From Massilia horti (lineage in GTDB: Bacteria > Pseudomonadota > Gammaproteobacteria > Burkholderiales > Burkholderiaceae_D), in assembly GCF_004614195.1 (NCBI RefSeq), contig NZ_SPUM01000031.1, positions 1-64,000 of the forward strand: 64,000 bases of DNA, given 5' to 3'. Under the pieces are notes generated by a model that did not search any database, was not told the origin of the DNA, and worked only from the letters and a program-made list of their open reading frames with translations. This document shows, piece by piece, positions 55,532 to 63,314 of this stretch; position 1 is the first letter of the stretch, and every line of letters starts with the position of its first letter. Made by a program: the position numbers and the translations under genes.

Positions 55532-56350
55532 TCAGTACATCGGGCCGGCGGTGACGAACGGGCCGCCCATGTAATAAGTGGCCGGGTCGCCGTCGTCCGG
55601 GCGCTCAGCGGTATCCGGGAACAGGTGCTTGAACTGGCGCGAGCTGTCCTTCGGCCTGAAGCCGAGGTGGGCGGCCTTGCGGTTGTCCCACCAGCTGGCG
55701 TCGTTGTCGGACGTGCCGAATACGATAGTGTGCCCGACGCGCGGCGCGAACAGCGCGCAGCGCACCAGTTCGGTCAGGTCGTCGTAGCTGAGCCAGGTGG
55801 TCATCATGCGCGCGTTCTTCGGCTCGGGGAACGACGAGCCGATGCGCACGCACACCGTTTCGATGCCGAAGCGGTCGTAATAGTAGCGCGACAGCGCCTC
55901 GCCGAAGCATTTGCTCAGGCCGTAAAAGCCGTCGGGGCGCAGCGGCGCGTCGGCGTCGATCACGTCGGTGGTGCGGTAAAAGCCAGTGGCATGGTTCGAG
56001 CTGGCGTAGACCACGCGCTTCACGCCCGCCTTGTGCGCAGCCTCATACAGGTTGTGCAAGCCAAGGATGTTCGCCTGCATGATCGGCACGAACTTGTCTT
56101 CGACCGAGATGCCGCCGAAGTGAAGCACCGCGTCCACGCCCTGCAGCAGTTCGAGCATCGACGCGTTGTCGGCCAGGTCGCAGCACATGACTTCTTCCCC
56201 GTCCCCGGCGGGACCCACGTCGCGCAAGTCGGACAGGCGCAGGATGTCGGTCCACGGTTTGGCGCGCTCGCGCAGCACTTTGCCAAGGCCGCCGCCAGCG
56301 CCGGTCAGCAGCAGGCGGCCGAATTTCTTTTGAACAGAAGGTTGGGTCAT
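55532..56350 (-). CDS. udh: NAD-dependent uronate dehydrogenase
   Basis: Udh oxidises D-glucuronate or D-galacturonate to the aldarolactone, feeding the glucarate/galactarate route. The 272-residue SDR protein has LLLTGAGGGLGKVLRERAKP (TGxxGxxG), YASSNHATGFYRT with the catalytic Ser, YGLSKCFGEALSRYY with the YxxxK, and C-terminal TSDNDASWWDNRKAAHLGF, as in characterised uronate dehydrogenases. Start at 56350. It is first in a leftward udh-GH88 operon and divergent from the TonB receptor. No glucarate dehydratase gene is in the window. Confidence 0.87.
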   Translation of the reverse strand: MTQPSVQKKFGRLLLTGAGGGLGKVLRERAKPWTDILRLSDLRDVGPAGDGEEVMCCDLADNASMLELLQGVDAVLHFGGISVEDKFVPIMQANILGLHNLYEAAHKAGVKRVVYASSNHATGFYRTTDVIDADAPLRPDGFYGLSKCFGEALSRYYYDRFGIETVCVRIGSSFPEPKNARMMTTWLSYDDLTELVRCALFAPRVGHTIVFGTSDNDASWWDNRKAAHLGFRPKDSSRQFKHLFPDTAERPDDGDPATYYMGGPFVTAGPMY

Positions 56351-56428
56351 ATCGCTTCGATGAAAGTAGCAGGTGAATGTGTGCGCGGCGGTCCCGCACG
56401 GCGGCAGAACCGGGGTGCGCACTCTGAA

Positions 56429-56478
56429 TAAACGTTTAACTCAGAAGCATGGTAGCTTTTAAAAATGCCGCAGGTCAA
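56429..56478 (-). promoter_or_regulatory. Promoter of udh-GH88 with a TAAACGTTTA operator-like palindrome
   Basis: On the minus strand TTGACC (56478-56473), an 18-base spacer and TACCAT (56454-56449) form a plausible promoter. TAAACGTTTA (56438-56429) follows about ten bases after the -10, where a repressor would block initiation. The palindrome with central CG is the style of LacI-family operators. A closely similar sequence lies at the same relative place in the divergent promoter. Confidence 0.5.
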
Positions 56479-56628
56479 CCCAGAAAATCGCCCGGTCTGG
56501 CGGCAAAGTTCATCCTTCACTCTCGTCTTTACCAGACGCGATGCCCCAGCATGCCATGCTGTCGGCCGGATACAGAACGCAGGGTGTCGGCAGTTAGTGC
56601 AAAATAGCAACACCGCTTTCCATATCGC

Positions 56629-56672
56629 TTTACCAATTAAAAAAGGCTCCATACAATAAGTTAAACGATTTA
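56629..56672 (+). promoter_or_regulatory. Promoter of the TonB-receptor arm with a TAAACGATTTA operator-like site
   Basis: TTTACC (56629-56634), a 17-base spacer and TACAAT (56652-56657) form a good promoter. TAAACGATTTA (56662-56672) begins four bases after the -10 and would cover the transcription start, 74 bases upstream of the receptor ATG. Together with the matching site at 56429-56438 it suggests one repressor acting on both arms. The remaining intergenic sequence (56351-56745) holds no gene I can support. Confidence 0.55.
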
Positions 56673-56745
56673 CCTGCAGCGTACCCGCATGCCAGGTAGT
56701 CGGCAAGAAGCCGCGCAGCGGCGACCAACAATTGACGGAGACCAA

Positions 56746-59700
56746 ATGCAACAGTTCCCACGCCGCAGTGCCCGGCATATCCCCCTTCGCCCCTTGAGCG
56801 CAGCCATCGCCCTGGCCATGTTCGGCCTCGCCGGCGCGGCCCAGGCGCAGTCCACCGCGGCCCAGGACGCGGCAGCGTCCGGCAGCGCGCCGGCACAGGC
56901 TGACGCCGACGCGCCGGTGGCGGTCGCCACGACGCCGTCGGTGATCGTGACCGGCATCCGCCAGTCCTACGCCGACGCCGTCAACATGAAGCGCGACACG
57001 CTGGAAATCACGGACAGCATCTCCTCCGACGGCCTGGGACGCTTCCCCGACCTGAACGTGGGCGAGGCGATCCAGCGCATTCCGGGCGTGCAGATCAACC
57101 GCGAAGCTGGCAATCGCGACGCGACCATCAACCTGCGCGGCCTGCCCGGCACCTTCGCGCTGACCACCATCAACGGCATGTCGTTCGCGCAGCCGGTGCT
57201 CAATGGCTCGACGCCGCTGGGCGCCTTCAACTCCGACATCTTCAGCGCGGTCACCGTCATCAAAAGCCCGACGGCAGCGGAACAGCCCGGCGGCCTCTCC
57301 GGCAACATCGACCTGAAGTTCCAGCCCGCCCTCTCGCGCAAGGACGGCGGCGCTGCCGAATTGGGCGTCGAGTACGACGAACTGGGCAAGCTCACCACGC
57401 CAAACGGTTCGATCTCGTTCAACAAGCACTTCAGCCGCGACCTGGCGGTGTTCGGGGTGTACGCGTACAAGAAGGAGAAGTTCCGCCGCGATTCGACCCA
57501 GATCCAGGATTACGACACGCTGACGGCGGGCAACCTCGGGCTCACCTCGGCCCAGTTCGATGCCCTCTATCCCAAATCGACTTATCCGACCGGGATCCAG
57601 TTCCCGGGCCAGATCCGCCAGACCGTCAAGGCCAACGAGGGCGGCACGCATAGCGCATCCGGCGGCATCGGCTGGCGCCCGAACCGGCAGACCCAGTTGA
57701 GCCTGACCGGCTATGCCAGCCAGCGCAAGCTGGACGCGTCGAATCAGTACCTGCAATACGTCGACCCGACCGGCAGCTCGAAACTGTCGAACCTGGGCCA
57801 GCCGTATTTCATCGAGGAGACCGATGCCAATGGCAAGGTCCAGAAAAACGCCTACATCAACTCCTTCGACTACACCAACGCCTCGATCACCGATTCGCTC
57901 CGCTCGGCTCCGCTGCTGCAGAAAACCGGCGGCCTGACCGCGCGCGCCGAATGGGATCTCGAGGACTGGACCCTGGCCGCGGACCTGCACGGCTCGCGCG
58001 CCGAGAACCGCCAGGACCAGCTCTCGATCGACATCGTCCAGACCGCGCGCACCGGCTCGGCCACCAACGGCACCTCGGGAAGCTACTATTCGGGCGGTTC
58101 CAACCTGGCCGACTCGGTGCTGAAGCTGGTCACGCCAAACGCCAGCCATATCAACCCCGGTCCGTACGACCAGCGCGTCGGCACCTCGGTCACCCAGGCG
58201 CGCAATAACAACAACGACCGCTTCGGCGTCACCGGCACCAACGGGCGCGCACAGACCAGCGTCACCGTAGGCCAGGTGTCGGCCGAGCGCACCTTCGCGG
58301 ACGGCTTCTTCAAGTCGGTCAAGATGGGCGCGCGCGCGGAAAACAACGAGTTCGTATCGACCGGCACCCGCAACACGGCCCAGGGCATCAAGTTTGACGC
58401 CATCACCTCGGATCTGGCCATCGCCAATCCCTACGTCCCGACCTTTGCCAACGGCTACATCCCCGGCTACAGCCCGAACTGGATCGCAGTCGACATCCCG
58501 GCGGTCCTGAAGGCGGTCACTCCGGTGACGCTGCTGCCTGGCCAGACGCTGACCCCGTACGGCCTGGTCAACAACGATGCCGACCCGGGCTTCTCGTCAT
58601 ATAACTTCTCGGTCAAGAACAAGATCGCGTCGGCCTACGTGGCGGGCATCTTCAGGACCAGCCTGTTCGGCCTGACAGTGCGCGGCAACATGGGCGGCCG
58701 CTTCGAGCATACCGACGAAACCGTGGAATCCGTCGACACCTCCAATCAGACCGTCAAGATCCCGGGCGGCACCAAGGTGGTGACCACCCGCACCCCGCGC
58801 GAATTCCATCAGTCGTACCACAACTTCCTGCCTTCGATCGTCACCCGTGTCGACCTGAACAAGCAACTGACGGTGCGTGCGGCCGCCTACAACACCTTCG
58901 TGCGTCCGCAACCGCGCGAGATCACGCCTGCCACCGTGGTGACCGAGCCGGCGGAAGGCAGCACCACGCCGACCTACAGCGTGCTGCTCGGCAGCGCCGA
59001 CCTCAAGCCGTACACCGCGCATTCGTTCGACCTGGCGCTGGAGTGGTACAACCGGCCAAGTGGCCTGGTTGCACTGACACTCTTCCGCAAGAACGTGGAA
59101 GGCATCGTCGGCGCCGTGCGCGACCCGAACAAGCTGTGCCCGGCGGACGCCAACTGGCTCGGCCTGGGCAACTTGCACATCGTCGGCAACCAGTGCTACA
59201 GCGACATCATGGTGAACGTGGGCACCCAAGCCGCTCCGTTGATGCAGGCGGCCAAGGTGAATATCAGCGGCGTGGCCAACCAGCAGGCGATCAGCGTCAA
59301 GGGCGTGGAATTCAACGTCCAGCAAAACCTGGACTTCCTGCCGGCGCCCTTCAATAACCTGGGCGGCGCGTTCAACTATGCCTACACCACCATCGACGGC
59401 AAGAACGACGATGGCACGCAGGCGACCCTGCCCGGCGTCTCGAAGAACAACTACAACCTGATCGCGTACTACGAGACCAAGAAGTGGGGCGTGCGCACCG
59501 TCTATAACTACCGCAGCGACTACGACCTGGCCGCCGGCGGCACCTTCAACGGCGCGGCCCGTACCGTGAAAGGACGCGGGCAGCTCGATTTCTCGGCCAG
59601 CTACTCGTTTGAAGGCGGCTACAAGATCTCGTTCAACGCGTTCAATATGACCAATGCAGTGCGCGAGGAGTACGAGAACGACCCGATGAAGCCGCGCCGC

Positions 59701-59751
59701 CTGGACGTGGACGGCCGCACCTTCCAGGTCAAGATGAGCAAAAGGTTCTGA
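56746..59751 (+). CDS. TonB-dependent outer-membrane receptor, probably for uronic-acid oligosaccharides
   Basis: The 1001-residue protein has a signal peptide (LSAAIALAMFGLAGAAQAQ). A plug domain follows (about residues 60-210: VIVTGIRQSYADAVNMKRD, GRFPDLNVGEAIQRIPGVQI), then a 22-strand-type barrel ending in aromatic VDGRTFQVKMSKRF. The FPDLNVGEAIQRIPG plug type is the one seen in large sugar-scavenging receptors of Xanthomonas, Caulobacter and related bacteria. ATG 56746 has GGAG nearby; an upstream frame to 56689 adds nothing conserved. Its neighbours (PL5 lyase, GH2, GH88, udh) suggest uptake of lyase-released oligouronides. Confidence 0.9.
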   Translation: MQQFPRRSARHIPLRPLSAAIALAMFGLAGAAQAQSTAAQDAAASGSAPAQADADAPVAVATTPSVIVTGIRQSYADAVNMKRDTLEITDSISSDGLGRFPDLNVGEAIQRIPGVQINREAGNRDATINLRGLPGTFALTTINGMSFAQPVLNGSTPLGAFNSDIFSAVTVIKSPTAAEQPGGLSGNIDLKFQPALSRKDGGAAELGVEYDELGKLTTPNGSISFNKHFSRDLAVFGVYAYKKEKFRRDSTQIQDYDTLTAGNLGLTSAQFDALYPKSTYPTGIQFPGQIRQTVKANEGGTHSASGGIGWRPNRQTQLSLTGYASQRKLDASNQYLQYVDPTGSSKLSNLGQPYFIEETDANGKVQKNAYINSFDYTNASITDSLRSAPLLQKTGGLTARAEWDLEDWTLAADLHGSRAENRQDQLSIDIVQTARTGSATNGTSGSYYSGGSNLADSVLKLVTPNASHINPGPYDQRVGTSVTQARNNNNDRFGVTGTNGRAQTSVTVGQVSAERTFADGFFKSVKMGARAENNEFVSTGTRNTAQGIKFDAITSDLAIANPYVPTFANGYIPGYSPNWIAVDIPAVLKAVTPVTLLPGQTLTPYGLVNNDADPGFSSYNFSVKNKIASAYVAGIFRTSLFGLTVRGNMGGRFEHTDETVESVDTSNQTVKIPGGTKVVTTRTPREFHQSYHNFLPSIVTRVDLNKQLTVRAAAYNTFVRPQPREITPATVVTEPAEGSTTPTYSVLLGSADLKPYTAHSFDLALEWYNRPSGLVALTLFRKNVEGIVGAVRDPNKLCPADANWLGLGNLHIVGNQCYSDIMVNVGTQAAPLMQAAKVNISGVANQQAISVKGVEFNVQQNLDFLPAPFNNLGGAFNYAYTTIDGKNDDGTQATLPGVSKNNYNLIAYYETKKWGVRTVYNYRSDYDLAAGGTFNGAARTVKGRGQLDFSASYSFEGGYKISFNAFNMTNAVREEYENDPMKPRRLDVDGRTFQVKMSKRF

Positions 59752-59856
59752 TGGTGGCCGGGGGCGCGTGAAAGCCCCCTTTCGCGCAACGCCGTCCTGC
59801 CTTTGGCACTCGTGACGGACAAAGCGGTTTTTAGAAGATAGATGAAGGAGATGACC

Positions 59857-60819
59857 ATGTCTCGCCAAATTCGCGCCGGCCTGTTGAGCGCTGGCCTGCT
59901 GTTCTCGCTCGGCTGCGGCGCCGCATCGGCATGCAATGCGCCGCCGCCTGCGGTGATCGACATCGACGCCAACAGCTACTACACCGACAGCCACCATTCG
60001 ATCATCGACCCGGCCCGCAAGGCGCGCAACGAAGCCGCCACCAAGCCGGTCAACGACTACCTGGAGGTCGTGGCGCGCGCCGCCAGCAACTACCAGGCCA
60101 AGCAGGACCGCGGAGAGGCGCAATGCGCGCTGGCCTGGCTGGCCAGCTGGGCCGACCACAAGGCCATGCTGGGCAAGATGACCACCGAGCAGTCGTTCTA
60201 TACCCGCAAGTGGACGCTGGCCGGCCTCGCGCTCAGCTACGCAAGGGTCAAGCCTGCCGCCACCCCGGCGCAACAGGAAAGCATCGAAGGCTGGTTCAAG
60301 GCGCTGGCCGATGGCACGATCGAGCATTCGGAAGCCCACAAGGGCAACCGCAACAACCACTATTACTGGGAAGGCCTGGCGGTGGCCGCCGCCGGCGCCG
60401 TCACCCATGAGGAGCGCCACCTGGCGTGGGGCCGCAAGGTGTTCGATCACGCGATGGGCCAAGTCGCCGACGACGGCTCGCTGCCGCTCGAAATGGCGCG
60501 CGCTTCCCGGGCCTTGAGCTACCACTCGTTCTCGGCCGCCCCGCTGGTCATGCTCGCCTCGGTCCTGAACGTGCAGTCGCCCAAGCTGGACAAGCTGGTC
60601 AAGTTCACACTCGACGGCACCGCGGATCCGGCCATCATCCAGAAGATGAATGGTTTCGCGCAGGAGCATGTCGGGACCGACGTGCCCGGCTGGGCGGTCA
60701 TCCATGCCCGCCATGCCGGCAAACCGGTCGCCCCGGCAAACGGCAAGCGCAACTGGAACGCCCGCATGGGCGGCGACCTGAACCTGCCCAATCCGCTGGA
60801 GCATCCGGCGGCGAACTAG
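59857..60819 (+). CDS. Polysaccharide lyase family 5 (alginate/glucuronan lyase-like)
   Basis: The 320-residue protein has a signal peptide ending ...GCGAASA before CNAPPPAV. It has the PL5 alpha-barrel motifs RNNHYYWEGLAVAAAGAVT (catalytic His region) and MARASRALSYHSFSAAPL (catalytic Tyr/His region), and WTLAGLALSYARVKP. PL5 lyases cleave polymannuronate in alginate; some act on polyglucuronate or hyaluronan. The partnership with GH88 and uronate dehydrogenase favours a glucuronate-containing polymer, but alginate is not excluded. I start at ATG 59857, six bases after AAGGAG; upstream ATGs at 59842 and 59851 are less well placed. A GGGGGC/GCCCCC hairpin lies just after the receptor stop. 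Confidence 0.87.
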   Translation: MSRQIRAGLLSAGLLFSLGCGAASACNAPPPAVIDIDANSYYTDSHHSIIDPARKARNEAATKPVNDYLEVVARAASNYQAKQDRGEAQCALAWLASWADHKAMLGKMTTEQSFYTRKWTLAGLALSYARVKPAATPAQQESIEGWFKALADGTIEHSEAHKGNRNNHYYWEGLAVAAAGAVTHEERHLAWGRKVFDHAMGQVADDGSLPLEMARASRALSYHSFSAAPLVMLASVLNVQSPKLDKLVKFTLDGTADPAIIQKMNGFAQEHVGTDVPGWAVIHARHAGKPVAPANGKRNWNARMGGDLNLPNPLEHPAAN

Positions 60820-60956
60820 CAGGCATCCCGCGCGACGAGCCGCGCCACCTCTGCGCGCGGCTCGGCGCAGGCTCCTGATCACCCGCCAGTCAGTGCGCCC
60901 CTGCCATGCCGTACGGTGGCCGGGGCGCTGTTTCATCCACCTTCCGAGGTCATTAA

Positions 60957-63137
60957 ATGAATACGAGATTTGCGATCGCGCGGCGTAGCCTCACCCAGGC
61001 GGCAGCAGGCATGTTGATGCTCGCCGCCACCATCTGCGCCTGGGCCGGCCCGCGCAGCGAAATTGCGCTGGACGCCAACTGGCGCTTCACGCTTGCCGAA
61101 GGAAGCAGCGCCTGGTCGGCGCCCAGCTTTGACGACGCGGCCTGGGAAGCGGTGGCCCTGCCGCACACCTGGAACAACTTCGACGGCCAGGATGGCGGCA
61201 ACGACTACCACCGCGGCACCGGCTGGTACCGCACCCGCTTCTCGCTGCCGGCCACCAGCGCGGGACAACGCGTGCTGGTCGAATTCGACGCCGCCAGCAA
61301 GGTGGCGGAGGTATTCGTCAACGGCAAGCCGGTCGGGTCGCACACCGGCGCCTTTGCCCGCTTCCGTTTCGACATTACCGATGCGGTCCATGCGCGCGGC
61401 GACAACGTGCTGGCGGTACGGGTCAACAACGCACCGAGCCAGATCGTCCCGATCAGCGGCGACTTCACCCAGTTCGGCGGACTGTATCGCAAGGCACGGC
61501 TGTTGCTGACTGCCCCCGTGCACATCGCCACCCTCGATTACGCTTCCTCGGGCGTCTACCTGACCACCCGCAAGCTCGATGAGCAGGCCGCGCAAGTGGA
61601 GGCGCGTGTGAAACTGGCCAGTGACGCCAAGACCGCCTTCAAGGGCACGCTGCGGGTCCGCCTGCTCGATGCCCAGGGCAAGGTGGTCGCCGCTGCGGAC
61701 CAACCGGCGTCAATCGGCGCGGGCAAGAACGCCGAGCTGTCGCTGCCGCTGCGGGTGGAGCGCCCGCATGCGTGGAACGGCACCGCCGATCCGTACCTGT
61801 ACCGGGCCGCCGTCGAACTGGTCTCTGGCGGCAAGACCCTCGATGCAGTCGAGGTGCCGTTCGGGCTGCGCACCTTCGAGCTCGCGCCAGGCGCCGGCTT
61901 TATCCTGAACGGCCGTCCGCTCGCCCTGCACGGTGTCAACCGCCACCAGGACCGGCCGGACAAGGGCTGGGCCATCGACGAGGACGACAAGCTGCAGGAC
62001 ATGGCGATCATGCAGGAAATGGGCGTGAACGCGATCCGGCTGGCGCACTACCAGCACGACCAGGAGTTCTACGACCTGTGCGACGCGAAGGGCATGGCGG
62101 TGTGGGCGGAGTTCGGCCTGGTGAACGAAGCGCCGCTCGAGGCGGCCGCGCAGGACAACGCCGGGGAACAGCTGCGCGAAATGATCCGGCAGAACTACAA
62201 CCACCCGTCGATCATCGTCTGGGGCGTTGGCAACGAAACGACCGGCCGCAACGGCGACGACGCGGAACAGCGCGCGGTGGCGCTGGTGACGCGGCTGACG
62301 GCCCTGGCGCGCGCGGAAGACCGCAGCCGAGCGCCGGTCTACGCCTCCCACCACGGCCTGGCTGACCCGCGCAACCTGCTGACCGACGCCATTGCCTTTA
62401 ACAAGTACTTCGGCTGGTACAGCGGCGCCTATGCCGACCTGGGCGAGTTCCTGGACCAGTTCCACGCCGCGCACCCGCAAACGCCGGTCGGCATCAGCGA
62501 ATACGGCGCGGGCGGCAGCATTTACATGCACGAGGACCACCCGCCCGTGCGCGTACACCAGGCCAAGGGCGCCTGGCATCCGGAAGAATGGCAGACGGCG
62601 TACCACGAACAAGCCTGGCTCCAGATCGCGGACCGGCCGTGGATGTGGGGCACCTTCGTATGGAACATGTTCGACTTCGCCGCCGACCAGCGCAAAGAGG
62701 GCGACCTGTACGGCCGTAACGATAAGGGCCTGGTCACCTACGACCGGCGCACGCGCAAGGATGCGTTCTACTGGTACCAGGCCAACTGGACCAGCAAACC
62801 GATGGTGCACATCGTCTCCAAGCGGTTCTGGGAGCGCAGCCAGTCGCAGATCGAGGTAAAGGTGTACTCCAATGCCGATGAAGTCGAGCTGAAAGTGAAC
62901 GGCGTGTCGCTCGGCCGCAAGGCGCCGGACCATCACCGCCACGTGTGGGCGGCGGTGGAGCTGCAGCCGGGCCCGAACCGGGTCGAAGCCTACGCCTACC
63001 GTGCGGGCAAAGTCGTGGCGGCGGACTGGGGTGGCTTTACCTACCGCGCCGACGGCGATCCGCGCCCGAACCGGGCGGTGGCCGAACTGGACGCGGCGGC
63101 CAAGGCCGCTGCAGCGACGGCGGTGAAGGCGCCCTGA
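60957..63137 (+). CDS. Glycoside hydrolase family 2 (beta-galactosidase/beta-glucuronidase type)
   Basis: The 726-residue exported enzyme has an N-terminal signal that contains ARRSLTQAAAG, so Tat export is possible. A GH2 sugar-binding jelly roll follows (about 40-185: NWRFTLAEGS, LPHTWNNFDGQDGG), then an immunoglobulin-like domain and a TIM barrel. The acid/base Glu is in VWGVGNETTGRNGDD and the nucleophile Glu in PVGISEYGAGGS. HGVNRHQDRPDKGWAID is the standard GH2 barrel entry. The C-terminal Ig-like domain ends with an Ala-rich tail. Being third in the receptor-PL5-GH2 arm suggests removal of a neutral or uronic sugar from oligouronides; the exact glycosidic bond is unknown. Confidence 0.9.
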   Translation: MNTRFAIARRSLTQAAAGMLMLAATICAWAGPRSEIALDANWRFTLAEGSSAWSAPSFDDAAWEAVALPHTWNNFDGQDGGNDYHRGTGWYRTRFSLPATSAGQRVLVEFDAASKVAEVFVNGKPVGSHTGAFARFRFDITDAVHARGDNVLAVRVNNAPSQIVPISGDFTQFGGLYRKARLLLTAPVHIATLDYASSGVYLTTRKLDEQAAQVEARVKLASDAKTAFKGTLRVRLLDAQGKVVAAADQPASIGAGKNAELSLPLRVERPHAWNGTADPYLYRAAVELVSGGKTLDAVEVPFGLRTFELAPGAGFILNGRPLALHGVNRHQDRPDKGWAIDEDDKLQDMAIMQEMGVNAIRLAHYQHDQEFYDLCDAKGMAVWAEFGLVNEAPLEAAAQDNAGEQLREMIRQNYNHPSIIVWGVGNETTGRNGDDAEQRAVALVTRLTALARAEDRSRAPVYASHHGLADPRNLLTDAIAFNKYFGWYSGAYADLGEFLDQFHAAHPQTPVGISEYGAGGSIYMHEDHPPVRVHQAKGAWHPEEWQTAYHEQAWLQIADRPWMWGTFVWNMFDFAADQRKEGDLYGRNDKGLVTYDRRTRKDAFYWYQANWTSKPMVHIVSKRFWERSQSQIEVKVYSNADEVELKVNGVSLGRKAPDHHRHVWAAVELQPGPNRVEAYAYRAGKVVAADWGGFTYRADGDPRPNRAVAELDAAAKAAAATAVKAP

Positions 63138-63195
63138 ATACAAGCCTGAGCGCGATGTCCCTGTGCCCAGGCGAATGCTAGCGGTCCGCATACTT

Positions 63196-63223
63196 CCGCG
63201 TGGGCACGGGGTGCCCACCCTAC
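63196..63223. repeat. Single palindromic repeat unit (GTGGGCACC variant)
   Basis: Ccgcgtgggcacggggtg followed by cccaccctac is a diverged single unit of the same design as the other repeats (CGCG + GTGxxCAC + CACCCTAC), with GGGCAC in place of GCGCAC. It lies between the convergent GH2 and nrdB genes. Confidence 0.65.
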
Positions 63224-63262
63224 TTGATAAAGCCGACCGCAAACTGCATCGACCCGAAAGCA

Positions 63263-63296
63263 AAAAGCCCCGCAGGTTTGCGCCTGCGGGGCTTTT
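63263..63296. terminator. Bidirectional rho-independent terminator of nrdB
   Basis: AAAAGCCCCGCAGG (63263-63276) and CCTGCGGGGCTTTT (63283-63296) form a 14-base-pair perfect stem with a six-base loop. The stem ends in A/T runs on both sides, so it works for leftward nrdB and rightward GH2 transcripts. It is almost identical to the terminator at 54176-54205. Confidence 0.93.
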
Positions 63297-63314
63297 GCGA
63301 TTCGCAGCCTGGGA

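Noticed and set aside
54131..56431. 766-residue plus-strand open frame
   Set aside because: It is antisense to the GH88 and udh genes and spans their intergenic gap; no family resemblance.
58597..60936. 779-residue minus-strand open frame
   Set aside because: It is antisense to the TonB receptor and PL5 lyase genes, which have signal peptides and conserved motifs in frame.
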